Source: Candidatus Limnocylindrales bacterium
Lineage (GTDB): Bacteria > Chloroflexota > Limnocylindria > Limnocylindrales > CSP1-4
DNA length: 34,910 nucleotides
Assembly (NCBI GenBank): GCA_025450915.1
Contig: JANWLH010000106.1
Location: 1 to 34,910 of the forward strand
Reading direction: 5' to 3'
Below are positions 1-7,714 of this stretch, in pieces. Position 1 is the stretch's first letter. The number at the start of each line of letters is the position of its first letter. The notes beneath the pieces were generated by a model. It searched no databases. It was not told the DNA's origin and saw only the letters and a program-made list of their open reading frames with translations. Made by a program: the position numbers and the translations under genes.

Positions 1-2
1 GC

Positions 3-1091
3 TCGCAGGTCGAGGTCACGGTCTTCGTCCTGCTCTTCGTCTATGCCATCTTCGTGGGCAGCTTCGCCCGGGTCGGCCGGCGCGTCCGGGGCGACCTGGC
101 GACGCTCATCGAGTTCACCGGTGTCCTCTCCAGGCAGGAGTCACCGACCCGGATCGTGCAGGCGCTCGATGCCCGCCTCCGGGAGCTGCTCGGGGCGCGC
201 GTCCGCTCGGTCGCCCTGCGCCGGCCGGACGGGGGCTACGACATCCTCCGCTGGCGGAGCTCCGAGACCCGCTCGATCGAGCCCGGGGCCGTTTCCGGCG
301 TCAGCCGCTTCACCGGCCGGGACATCGAGGCCGACTTCCAGAACCGCCGGGCGGTCACGTTCAAGATCACCCCCGGCCGGGATGACGGGATCATCGTCGG
401 CCTGGGCCTGCCGGCGTGGGTCCGCTCGATCACGATGATGCCGATCCATTCCGACGGTGGCCTGTCGGGCTTCCTGCCCGTCCTGTGGGAATCGCCGCGG
501 GTCCCGAACACCGACGAGCTCGAGCTCCTCCACGGCCTCGCCGACCAGACCGGCCTGGCGTTCGCCCAGGAGCAGCTCCACCGGGCGCGCGAGCTGGCCG
601 CCACCGACAACCTGACCGGCCTCGTCAACCACCGCTCGTTCCAGGACCTCCTCCGTCGCCAGATCCGTGACGCGGAGGCCCACGAGAAGCGGTTCGCGGT
701 CCTGTTCTGCGATCTCGACAACTTCCAGCAGCTCAACGACCGCCTCGGTCATGCTGTCGGCGACCTCGTCCTGCACGCCGTGGCCCTGATGCTCAAGGCC
801 GGCGCGCGCAGCAGGGACGTCGTGGCCCGCTATGGCGGCGACGAGATGGCCCTGATCCTGCCCGACCTCGACCGGACCCAGGCGGCCGAGGTCGCCGGGC
901 GGCTCCGCGCCGCGGTGCGCACGGCCGAGGGCGGGATGGGCGTCGACCTGACGATCGGGATCGCCACCTACCCGGACGACGCGACCGACCAGACCGAGCT
1001 GATGGCGCGGGTCCACGCCGCGACCTACGCCGGCAAGCGCCGGGGACGCGGGGCGATCGTCCAGGCCATCGAGGTCGCCGCCGAGCCGTAG
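3..1091 (+). CDS. Membrane-anchored GAF-GGDEF diguanylate cyclase (5'-partial)
   Basis: Predicted to make cyclic di-GMP from two GTP. The frame is open to the left edge: the residues before the GTG at 54 read as a hydrophobic segment (VTVFVLLFVYAIFVG), so the true start lies outside the window and the protein probably has N-terminal membrane helices. Numbering from the GTG at 54, a GAF-like sensory region covers about 20-180 and the GGDEF domain about 185-340. The active-site motif is GGDEM (261-265), with a conservative last-residue change, preceded at the canonical five-residue spacing by an RxxD product-inhibition site (RSRD, 252-255). The DNLTGLVNHRSF entry motif and FCDLDNF metal-binding segment are intact, so activity with feedback inhibition is expected. 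It converges on the FAD oxidoreductase, with only 16 bp between the stops. Family call is sure; the sensed signal is unknown. Confidence 0.9.
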   Translation, partial: SQVEVTVFVLLFVYAIFVGSFARVGRRVRGDLATLIEFTGVLSRQESPTRIVQALDARLRELLGARVRSVALRRPDGGYDILRWRSSETRSIEPGAVSGVSRFTGRDIEADFQNRRAVTFKITPGRDDGIIVGLGLPAWVRSITMMPIHSDGGLSGFLPVLWESPRVPNTDELELLHGLADQTGLAFAQEQLHRARELAATDNLTGLVNHRSFQDLLRRQIRDAEAHEKRFAVLFCDLDNFQQLNDRLGHAVGDLVLHAVALMLKAGARSRDVVARYGGDEMALILPDLDRTQAAEVAGRLRAAVRTAEGGMGVDLTIGIATYPDDATDQTELMARVHAATYAGKRRGRGAIVQAIEVAAEP

Positions 1092-1107
1092 GCCCGAACA
1101 CCGGGTC

Positions 1108-2523
1108 CTAGTGGTCGGCGATCCGCTCGGCGAGCGACCGGCCCGTCGGCGGCCGGCCCGTCCGGGCGGTCCGGGCGTCGAGCCGGAGGAGCGACTCCTG
1201 GGTGAACCGGACGCCGATCCAGCGGAACGGCTCGGGCTCCCAGTTCGGCGACCGATGATTCACCAGGGGCAGGGCCGTCAGCTCGTTCTCGTCGCCCAGG
1301 ATCAGGCCGGCCAGCACTCGTCCAGCCAGGTTGGCCGTCGAGACGCCATGGCCGGTGTAGCCCCGCCCCGAGCCGATCCCCGAGCGCCGGTCGAACGAGA
1401 ACGTCGGGATCCAGTCGCGGGGCATGCCCAGCGGCCCGCCCCAGGTGTGCCCGAAGCCGATCCCGCGCAGGCTCGGGAACCAGGCTTCGACGAACTCGCG
1501 CAGCAAGCCGTGGGTCCGGGCATCGCGGTCGAAGGCCGGCTCGATCCGCGACCCGAAGCGGTAGGGCGCCCCGCGACCGCCGAAGAGGATCCGGCCGTCG
1601 GCAGTCCGTGACAGGTAGTCCACCGACAGCCGGTACGAGGCGAGCACCTCGCGGGCCTGCCAGCCGATCGTCGCCCAATCGCCGTCGGAGACGGGCTCGG
1701 TGAGCACGATCAGCGAGTACAGCGGCAGGAGGCTGCGGTGGAGCGGCCGGAGCTGGGTGAGGTAGGCCTCTCCGGCGAGGACCACCGCCCCGGCCCGGAC
1801 GCGCCCGCCCTCGGTTCGGAGCGCCGGCCGAAGGTGGGGCAGCGCGCCGGCCTCGACGTCGGTGACCGCGGTCTGCTCGTAGATCAGCCCGCCGTGACGC
1901 TCCACCGCCCGGGCCAGCCCGCGGACCAGCTTGCCCGGATGGACCACCGCGTACTGGCTGCCGTAGACCGAGCCGAGGGCGCCCTCGATCCTGATCCGCT
2001 CGGCGGTTCCCGCCGCGTCGAGGCGCTGGTAGTGGGCCGCCCGGCCGCTGCGCTCGAGGCTCTGCCAATGCTCCTCGAGCGCCGGCAGCTGCTCGGGGCC
2101 GCGGGCCACCGTCAGCGAGCCGCCCTTCGCGTAGTCCGCGTCGATCCCCTCGCGGGCGATCGCCACTCCCACGGCGTCCACGGCGCCCGCGACGGCATCC
2201 TCGATCGCGGTCATGCCCGCCTGGCCGAATCGCCGGGCGAGCCGGCCCGAGCTCGCGTTCAGGCCCGAGGCCACCCAGCCGCCGTTGCGCCCCGAGGCAC
2301 CGAAGCCGGCGATCTCCCGCTCGAGAAACACCACCTTGAGCGAGGGGTCGCGCCGGAGCAGCTCGTACGCGGTCCACAGGCCCGTGTAGCCGGCACCCAG
2401 GATCGCAACATCCGCGTCGATCTCGCCGCGCAGCGCGGGCCGCGGCGTCAGGTCGTCGCCGGCGGTCTCGAGCCAGTAGCTCGTGGCGGCGTAGCCCGCG
2501 GGATCGGGAAGCTGGTCCGCCAT
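1108..2523 (-). CDS. DAO-fold FAD-dependent amine/amino-acid oxidoreductase
   Basis: A 471-residue member of the D-amino-acid-oxidase/glycine-oxidase fold family, closest in style to gamma-glutamylputrescine oxidases (PuuB). These enzymes oxidise an amine or amino group using FAD and release H2O2 or pass electrons on. The N-terminal dinucleotide-binding motif is GAGYTG (43-48), followed by the family segment GFGASGRNGGW near 73-83, where PuuB-like proteins hold the flavin. The C-terminal RGYTGHGVSTANLAG segment is the second FAD contact typical of the family. It is the last gene of the minus-strand run, starting only 3 bp after the stop of the KamD-like gene, so the two are almost certainly co-transcribed. 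The exact substrate cannot be read; the neighbours (two D-aminopeptidase families and an aminomutase relative) make an amino acid or polyamine plausible. Confidence 0.85.
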   Translation of the reverse strand: MADQLPDPAGYAATSYWLETAGDDLTPRPALRGEIDADVAILGAGYTGLWTAYELLRRDPSLKVVFLEREIAGFGASGRNGGWVASGLNASSGRLARRFGQAGMTAIEDAVAGAVDAVGVAIAREGIDADYAKGGSLTVARGPEQLPALEEHWQSLERSGRAAHYQRLDAAGTAERIRIEGALGSVYGSQYAVVHPGKLVRGLARAVERHGGLIYEQTAVTDVEAGALPHLRPALRTEGGRVRAGAVVLAGEAYLTQLRPLHRSLLPLYSLIVLTEPVSDGDWATIGWQAREVLASYRLSVDYLSRTADGRILFGGRGAPYRFGSRIEPAFDRDARTHGLLREFVEAWFPSLRGIGFGHTWGGPLGMPRDWIPTFSFDRRSGIGSGRGYTGHGVSTANLAGRVLAGLILGDENELTALPLVNHRSPNWEPEPFRWIGVRFTQESLLRLDARTARTGRPPTGRSLAERIADH

Positions 2524-2526
2524 GCC

Positions 2527-4143
2527 TCAGGGGAGGTCCGCGGGCGCCCGGCCGGTCGCGCCCGGCAGCGCCGCCGGTCCGGCGACCATGAACGGGTCGA
2601 ACGATTCCGAGCGCTCGACGACCGCGTCGGCGCCCAGCCGGCTGATCCCCGGCCGGTCGAGGGGCGAGCCGAGCACCGAGCTCCAGCCGTCGGTCGCAAG
2701 CCGCTCGAGGGTCGTGATCGCGGCGGCGACCGTCGCCCGGGCATGGTCGAGGGAGACGCCGCGCAGGTCGAGCGGCCCGTAGGTGTCGGCGACGTCCGCG
2801 GCGACCTCGATGAGCGCTCGTGTCTCGGACACCACCCGGCCGGCACCCGCCGAGCTCGTCCGGCGCACGATCAGGCCATTCCGGTCGGCCAGCGGCAGGG
2901 CCGCCCCGAGGACCGCTCGCCAGCGGACGGCCGAGCTCTCGCTGTCGGGCTCCTCGAAGACGAGCGGCTGGCCGGGCAGGGCGGCCCGGCGCAGGACCAC
3001 CTGGCCGACCGCCAGGGCTGCCGAATTGCGCTCCTCGATCAGCCATGGCGGGATCGCCCCGACGAAGACCCGGTCGGCCGGGATCCCGTCCCGCCGGGCG
3101 AGGGCCGCCCCGAGCAGCTGGAGGGCCAGCGCCCGCCCGGCCAGGGTACCGGGCCCCGAGGGTGCGCCGCGGGCGAGGTCCGGGGCGACGACGAGCGGAC
3201 CGGCGCCGAGCACGACGGCCGATCCCGAGCGGGCAATCAGCCGGTGGGCGAAGGCATGGTCGGCGAGGGCCCGATCCGGGTCGACGTTGCCGTCGACGAC
3301 CTCGGCGATCGGGTCGCCGTCGACGATATCCACTCGCTCGAAGGCGGCGACGACCGCCTGTTCCGGTCCGGCCAGGGGCTGCGCGGCGGTCGCCAGGCGG
3401 GCATAGGCTCGCCGCTCGGCGGCCGCCTCGTCGATCGCCAGGCGGACCTCGGCAAGACCGCGCTGGCTGCCCGACGGGGCGGGATCCGGTTCGCCCGGGC
3501 CCGGCCCGCTCCGGGCCCGCCAGGGCGGCAGGTCGAAGCCGGCGTCGTGGAGGCGATCGGAGAGCTCGCGGCCGGCCGGCACGCCGACCCGGATCACGTC
3601 GATGCCGGTCGCGACGAACAGCCCGGACTCGCGCGCTCCGTCGGCCGACTCCGGTTCCTCGGTCGACGACCCGACCCATGGCCGGGGGGCATCGCCGATC
3701 ACGGCCAGCAGCTCGAGCCGGGCGGTCCGGTTGGCGTCGATCCGCTCGAATGCCGAGGAGGCGAGGGCGCTCGCCTGGAGCTCGATCGCCGTCCTCCGGG
3801 CAGGGTCGTGGAGGAGCTCCGACTCGAGGCTGAGGTCGACGGCGCCGGACGCCACGTCGAGGGCCAGCGCCTGGGCACCGAGGTCGTACTCGGCCATCGC
3901 GGCGACGAACGGCAGGAGGATCCCGGCCGCCAGCCGGTCCGCCCGGCCGGCGACGTAGCGGTCGACCGCGGCGCCGGCCAGCGGTCGGCCGGCCCGGTCG
4001 ACGCCGGTGACCCCGAGGAGGCGCAGGATCGCACGCTCCTGGCCGACGGTGGTGCAGATGCTCGCCCGCGCACCCCAGGCGGCCGCGAGGGTATCGGCCA
4101 GGTCGACGAGGCGGTCGACCCGGGCGAGCGGGTGGTTGCTCAT
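2527..4143 (-). CDS. Divergent lysine 5,6-aminomutase alpha-subunit (KamD)-like protein
   Basis: A 538-residue protein resembling KamD, the PLP/adenosylcobalamin TIM-barrel subunit of D-lysine 5,6-aminomutase (about 516 residues). From memory of the Clostridium KamD sequence, the N-terminal motif TTVGQERAILRLLGVTGVD (31-49) matches nearly residue for residue. So do an AFERVD segment with a following GNVDPDRALADHAF region, and the C-terminal end with a SESFDPF motif. The central barrel is much more divergent: the Cys-rich NYCSGLC segment and the Arg-containing IRTTGQS motif of KamD are not visible (IRVGVPAG stands in the latter's place). No beta (B12-binding, KamE) subunit gene is in the window. 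It lies 7 bp after the P1 peptidase stop and 3 bp before the FAD oxidoreductase start. It may be an aminomutase with altered substrate, a partner of a distant KamE, or a non-catalytic descendant. Confidence 0.6.
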   Translation of the reverse strand: MSNHPLARVDRLVDLADTLAAAWGARASICTTVGQERAILRLLGVTGVDRAGRPLAGAAVDRYVAGRADRLAAGILLPFVAAMAEYDLGAQALALDVASGAVDLSLESELLHDPARRTAIELQASALASSAFERIDANRTARLELLAVIGDAPRPWVGSSTEEPESADGARESGLFVATGIDVIRVGVPAGRELSDRLHDAGFDLPPWRARSGPGPGEPDPAPSGSQRGLAEVRLAIDEAAAERRAYARLATAAQPLAGPEQAVVAAFERVDIVDGDPIAEVVDGNVDPDRALADHAFAHRLIARSGSAVVLGAGPLVVAPDLARGAPSGPGTLAGRALALQLLGAALARRDGIPADRVFVGAIPPWLIEERNSAALAVGQVVLRRAALPGQPLVFEEPDSESSAVRWRAVLGAALPLADRNGLIVRRTSSAGAGRVVSETRALIEVAADVADTYGPLDLRGVSLDHARATVAAAITTLERLATDGWSSVLGSPLDRPGISRLGADAVVERSESFDPFMVAGPAALPGATGRAPADLP

Positions 4144-4150
4144 GCCCCGC

Positions 4151-5353
4151 TCACGCGCTCAGCCGGCCCGCGGCGGCGAGCATCGCCAGGGTGCGCTCGA
4201 CCGGCAGCCCCGCCAGCCGGTGGCCATCCCGGCCGATGACCGAATCGGCCACGAACAGGGAGTCGATGACCGCCTCCTCGGTCGCCTCGACCACCGCGGC
4301 GAGGAAGGGATCGATGGAGCCGTCGTGGAGGTGGGTCGTCGAGACGAGCGGGCCGTCGCCGCGGCGGGACCGGACGGCGGTCGAGATCGCGAGGAAGATC
4401 TCGCCCGACCCGTGGCCGCCGGTCGAGCCTGCCCTGGCGAGCCCCAGCCCGGCCCGCCGTGCCAGGCGGACGAGCTGGCCGGGCAGGAGCGGCGCATCGG
4501 TCGCCACGACGACGATGCAGCTGCCCTGCTCGTCGTCGGCCATCGACCTCCAGCCGTCCGCGACCAGGGCCGATCCGACCGCGACGCCATCGATCGTCAG
4601 GCGCTCCATCCGGCCGAAGTTGGTCAGGGTGAGCACGCCCACCGTGAACGCCGGGGCATCGCCCGCTCCGGGCTGGCCGGCGGCATGCCCGAAGCGCGGC
4701 CGGACGACGGCCGGGACGATCCGCGACGCGTTGCCGATTCCGGCCTTCAGCTCGAAGCCGTGCATCCCGACCCCGGCTCCGACGACACCGCTCGCGACCG
4801 GACCGGCCTCCGCGCCGCGGGCACCTTCGAGGGCTGCCCGAACGTCCGCCCCGGAGACCTGCACCGTTCGCGAGGTGTTCAGGTAGCCGTCGTCGCACTC
4901 GGCGACGACCGGCATCAGGGCGTCGTCGAGGCCCGCCCCGGGGATCCGTTCCACGAGCAGCTCGACGGCCGCGTCGTAGACCCGGCCGATCGCCATCGAC
5001 GAGGTCAGGAAGATCGGCGTCTCGATCAGGCCCCACTCGCCGATCGAGGTGATCCCGATCATCTCGCCCGCCCCGTTGAGCACCGCGGCGCCTGCCGCGA
5101 CGCGGTTGGTGAACAGCTCGCCTGGGCTGAACGGGACGATCGCCGTCACGCCCGTCCGGGCAACGCCCCGGCCGGCCGGCGGCGGCGGCTCGTCGCGCCA
5201 CACCGAGGCATGACCAACCGTGATCCCGGTCACGTCCACGATCGAGTTCGTCGGGCCGGGCGGCAGCAGGCCGATGCGCACGCCGAGGTCGCGAGGGCGC
5301 GGCCGCGCTGGTGGACCGCCGAACGTGGGTGGTACAGGAGCCGGCAACGTCAC
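4151..5353 (-). CDS. P1-family (DmpA-type) aminopeptidase
   Basis: A 400-residue homologue of DmpA, the self-cleaving L-aminopeptidase/D-Ala-esterase/amidase. The family matures by cutting itself before a Ser that becomes the N-terminal nucleophile. Here the Gly-Ser pair is at 277-278 in DEQGSC, followed by VVVATDAPLLPGQL as in the family, so Ser278 is the predicted nucleophile. The N-terminal RDLGVRIG..PPGPTNSIVDV region and the GEWGLIETPIFLT segment also fit. I chose the GTG at 5353: it keeps the family's N-terminus, avoids the M55 gene (ends 5400), and sits exactly 6 nt after a -10-like CATACT. The frame continues open to 5554 but that part overlaps the M55 gene and reads as low-complexity noise. 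Probably cytoplasmic; substrate likely short peptides with small or D-residues. Confidence 0.88.
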   Translation of the reverse strand: MTLPAPVPPTFGGPPARPRPRDLGVRIGLLPPGPTNSIVDVTGITVGHASVWRDEPPPPAGRGVARTGVTAIVPFSPGELFTNRVAAGAAVLNGAGEMIGITSIGEWGLIETPIFLTSSMAIGRVYDAAVELLVERIPGAGLDDALMPVVAECDDGYLNTSRTVQVSGADVRAALEGARGAEAGPVASGVVGAGVGMHGFELKAGIGNASRIVPAVVRPRFGHAAGQPGAGDAPAFTVGVLTLTNFGRMERLTIDGVAVGSALVADGWRSMADDEQGSCIVVVATDAPLLPGQLVRLARRAGLGLARAGSTGGHGSGEIFLAISTAVRSRRGDGPLVSTTHLHDGSIDPFLAAVVEATEEAVIDSLFVADSVIGRDGHRLAGLPVERTLAMLAAAGRLSA

Positions 5354-5365
5354 CTGCTCAGTATG
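5354..5365 (-). promoter_or_regulatory. Candidate internal promoter ahead of the P1 peptidase gene
   Basis: CATACT (minus strand, 5365-5360) ends exactly 6 nt before the GTG at 5353, in the 46-bp gap after the M55 gene. It would allow the P1 peptidase, KamD-like and FAD oxidoreductase genes to be expressed as a separate unit from a leaderless transcript. Confidence 0.4.
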
Positions 5366-5399
5366 CCGCCGGGCAGCCCCGTCGCGCCGTCCCTGCCGG

Positions 5400-6227
5400 T
5401 CAGTCGACGATGCCGGCCAGCCGCAGTCCGGCGAGGAAGCCGCGATAGGCGACGAGCGGGTCGTCGGCGGCGAAGCGGACCGAGGTGTCGCCAACGCGCT
5501 CGGCGCCGGGCACGATCGCGGCGAAGTCCGCCTGGGCGGCGTGATGATAGGCAACCTCGATCACGTACGGCGGTGCGAGCACCAGCGGCTGCATCTCGCC
5601 GGCGATCGCCCGCCGGACCGCGCGCTCGGCTCCAGCCCGGACCGCTTCCCGGGCGGCGGTGGGATGGACCGCCACCGCAGCGTTGCGACCGAGGCCTTCC
5701 TTGACGACGACCCGCTCGGCCCACGGGAACCAGGCCGCGGTCTCGCCCGCGACGCGATCGTCTCCGCAGACCAGGCCGACCGGCACGCCCCAGGCCCCGA
5801 GGGCGATCGCGTTCAGCCCACTCTCGCCGACCGGCCGCCCGTTCAGGCTGGTGGCCACCGGCCGGCCCGAGTACGTGTGGGCGATCGTGCCGAGTGGGTC
5901 GCCGGCGCGAGCGTGATAGCCGACGAACAGGGCCACCCCGAAGCCCCGGTCGGGGCCGGCGCCGGCAACCATCGACCACGCCTTCTGGCCCTGGACGACG
6001 CGCGCCCGCGGGTCGACATCGATCGCGGTCAGGTTGTGCATCCCGCCATGGCTGTCGTTGACGACCACCTCGGTGGCCCCGCCCCGGAAGGCGCCGTCGA
6101 TCGCTGCGTTCGCCTCGCCCACCATCAGGGCGACCGCGGCCGGGTACTCGACATCGCCGCGGTTCGTCGGGGCTGGATGGCTGATCCCGGCGATGCCTTC
6201 CATGTCGACGCTGATGTAGGCCTTCAC
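5400..6227 (-). CDS. M55-family zinc D-aminopeptidase (DppA-like)
   Basis: A 275-residue protein, the same length as Bacillus DppA (274), a decameric zinc D-aminopeptidase acting on D-Ala-D-Ala and similar peptides. All family metal ligands are visible: Asp8 and Glu10 in SVDMEG, His60 in NDSHGG, His105 in GYHARAG and Glu135 in GESGLNA. His117 (IAHTYSG) corresponds to the proposed catalytic His115 of DppA. The start is GTG at 6227, preceded by a strong GGAGGAGG ribosome-binding site. It overlaps the MoaD-MoaE stop by 4 bp (GTGA), so it is translationally coupled to a gene with which it has no evident functional link. Expected to recycle cell-wall or environmental D-amino-acid peptides together with the P1 peptidase that follows. 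Confidence 0.92.
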   Translation of the reverse strand: MKAYISVDMEGIAGISHPAPTNRGDVEYPAAVALMVGEANAAIDGAFRGGATEVVVNDSHGGMHNLTAIDVDPRARVVQGQKAWSMVAGAGPDRGFGVALFVGYHARAGDPLGTIAHTYSGRPVATSLNGRPVGESGLNAIALGAWGVPVGLVCGDDRVAGETAAWFPWAERVVVKEGLGRNAAVAVHPTAAREAVRAGAERAVRRAIAGEMQPLVLAPPYVIEVAYHHAAQADFAAIVPGAERVGDTSVRFAADDPLVAYRGFLAGLRLAGIVD

Positions 6228-6985
6228 GATTCCTCCTCCACTGGACCGGACCGCGCCGGGCTGCCGATCCAGACATGGCCGTCGGCGAACCGCTCGGCCT
6301 TCCAGATCGGGGCCCGTGCCTTGAGCTCGTCGATGGCGTAGCGGGCCGCCTCGAATGCGGCATCACGATGTGGGCCGGCCGCCACCACGGCCACGCTGAC
6401 GGCGCCGAGGGGCACGAGCCCGAGCCGATGGACGATGGCCAGCCGATCGACCGAGAATCGGACGCGGACCTCGTCGGCGATCGTCCGCAGGATCTGCTCG
6501 GCCATCGCCTCATGCGCCTCGTAGTCGAGGCCCTCGACCGACCGGCCGGCATGCCGGGCCGCCTCGGCCTCCTGGCCCGGGGCGGGCGTGCCGGCGGTGG
6601 CCCGCGTCCGGCCGATGAAGCTGCAGATCGCGCCGTCGGCGTCGGTGGCCAGGCGCTCAGCGAGCTCGGCCAGGACCTCGAGGCCGAACGGCTCCGCCCG
6701 CAGCTCGATGATCGGCAGCCCGCCGGCCACCGGATCCGCCCCGCCGCTGACCGGCGGGATGCAGGCCAGCTCGTCGCCGTCGGCGAGCGTCTCGGCGGCA
6801 TCGGCGTAGACCCCGTTGCGGGCGAAGCGTACGGCGGTCCGGCCGGAGGCCAGGGCCGGGTGCTCGACGACGAGCGCCAGCCAGGCCGTCTCGATCGACG
6901 CGCCATCGGGCAGCTCGAGGTCCACGAGGCGGCGGCCGGCCAGCTCACGCTGGACGGCAAAAAGGCGGACGCGGACGTGGGTCAC
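6224..6985 (-). CDS. Fused molybdopterin synthase MoaD-MoaE
   Basis: Molybdopterin synthase inserts two sulfurs into cyclic pyranopterin monophosphate to make the molybdenum cofactor dithiolene. Normally MoaD (sulfur carrier ending in Gly-Gly) and MoaE (catalytic) are separate; here they form one 253-residue chain. Residues 1-82 are MoaD, ending PPVSGG with the diglycine at 81-82. Residues about 88-245 are MoaE, with HRDAAF at 206-211 and the catalytic lysines in LKARAPIWKAE (Lys222, Lys229). Because the diglycine is internal, it must be released by cleavage before thiocarboxylation, as reported for mycobacterial MoaX. The start is GTG (GTGACCCACG), lying inside the first of three 14-bp tandem repeats, so neighbouring copies offer out-of-frame alternative GTGs. 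No other moa, moe or mob gene is in the window. Confidence 0.93.
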   Translation of the reverse strand: MTHVRVRLFAVQRELAGRRLVDLELPDGASIETAWLALVVEHPALASGRTAVRFARNGVYADAAETLADGDELACIPPVSGGADPVAGGLPIIELRAEPFGLEVLAELAERLATDADGAICSFIGRTRATAGTPAPGQEAEAARHAGRSVEGLDYEAHEAMAEQILRTIADEVRVRFSVDRLAIVHRLGLVPLGAVSVAVVAAGPHRDAAFEAARYAIDELKARAPIWKAERFADGHVWIGSPARSGPVEEES

Positions 6986-7013
6986 AGGACGTGGGTCACA
7001 GGACGTGGGTCAC
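6973..7013. repeat. Three tandem 14-bp repeats at the MoaD-MoaE start
   Basis: GGACGTGGGTCACA occurs at 6973-6986 and 6987-7000, and 13 further matching bases at 7001-7013. On the minus strand each copy contains GTGACCCACG, so copies present GTG codons at 6985, 6999 and 7013 in three different frames; only 6985 is in frame with MoaD. The array fills most of the gap to the methyltransferase stop at 7030. Confidence 0.9.
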
Positions 7014-7029
7014 GCCAGTGTCGGGCCGC

Positions 7030-7704
7030 TCAGCCGCGAACCGTCGCGACGAGCATGCCGTCGCCGACGGGCAGGACCGTGGCGACGAAGCCCGGATCGG
7101 CGAGGACCGCGGCATTGAATGCCCGGAGCTCGGCCGCCCCGTTCCGGGTCGAGACAGGATCCGCGGTGGCCCCGCTCCACAGGACGTTGTCGGCAACGAT
7201 CAGGGCGCCGGGGGCGAGACGAGGCCGGAGCGCCTCGAGATAGGCCTGGTACTCGTCCTTGAGGGCGTCGATGAAGACGAGATCGAACGGCCCCTGGAGC
7301 AGCGCGCCGGCCGCCGGGTCGCCGGGCCCGGCGGCGAATGCCTCGAGCGCCGGCCGATTGATCACCGTGACCTGCTCGTCGGGGATGCCTGCCTGGCGCC
7401 ACCAGGCCCGCGCCCGGCTGGTCCGCGACTCGTCCGGATCGAGGGTCACGATCGTGCCCCCGGCGGGTTGCGCGAGCGCCATCCACAGCGTCGAGTAGCC
7501 GAACGCGGTGCCCACCTCGACGATCCGCCGCCGGTTCGCGGCCAGCGCCGCGAGCACCCGCCCACCGGCCCGGTCGAGGATCGGCACGTTCTCGGGTTCG
7601 GCGGCCTGCTCGATCGCGAGGAGTGCCGCGTGCGGCACGCGGCCGATCGACTCGATGTAGTCGCGTTCGACGCGTCCGGGAACGTAGCCGTCGGTAGTGC
7701 TCAT
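7030..7704 (-). CDS. Class I SAM-dependent O-methyltransferase (caffeoyl-CoA OMT type)
   Basis: A 224-residue cation-dependent O-methyltransferase of the family that includes plant CCoAOMT and bacterial catechol-type OMTs. The SAM-binding motif is VEVGTAFGYSTLW (62-74), a following acidic loop contains TLDPDE (87-92), and the divalent metal ligands are predicted as Asp146 (FIDALKD), Asp172 and Asn173 (VADNVLW). Length and motif spacing match the family with nothing missing. It begins with ATG 10 bp after the stop of the membrane-protein gene, behind a GAGGA ribosome-binding site. Substrate unknown; usual substrates are vicinal diols on small aromatic molecules. Confidence 0.88.
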   Translation of the reverse strand: MSTTDGYVPGRVERDYIESIGRVPHAALLAIEQAAEPENVPILDRAGGRVLAALAANRRRIVEVGTAFGYSTLWMALAQPAGGTIVTLDPDESRTSRARAWWRQAGIPDEQVTVINRPALEAFAAGPGDPAAGALLQGPFDLVFIDALKDEYQAYLEALRPRLAPGALIVADNVLWSGATADPVSTRNGAAELRAFNAAVLADPGFVATVLPVGDGMLVATVRG

Positions 7705-7714
7705 CAGCTGGTCC

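Noticed and set aside
1025-4239. Very long open frames antisense or out of frame to the FAD oxidoreductase, KamD-like and P1 peptidase genes (up to 884 codons)
   Set aside because: They are Arg/Gly/Pro/Ala-rich with no family motif and overlap genes with clear catalytic motifs; typical GC-rich shadow frames.
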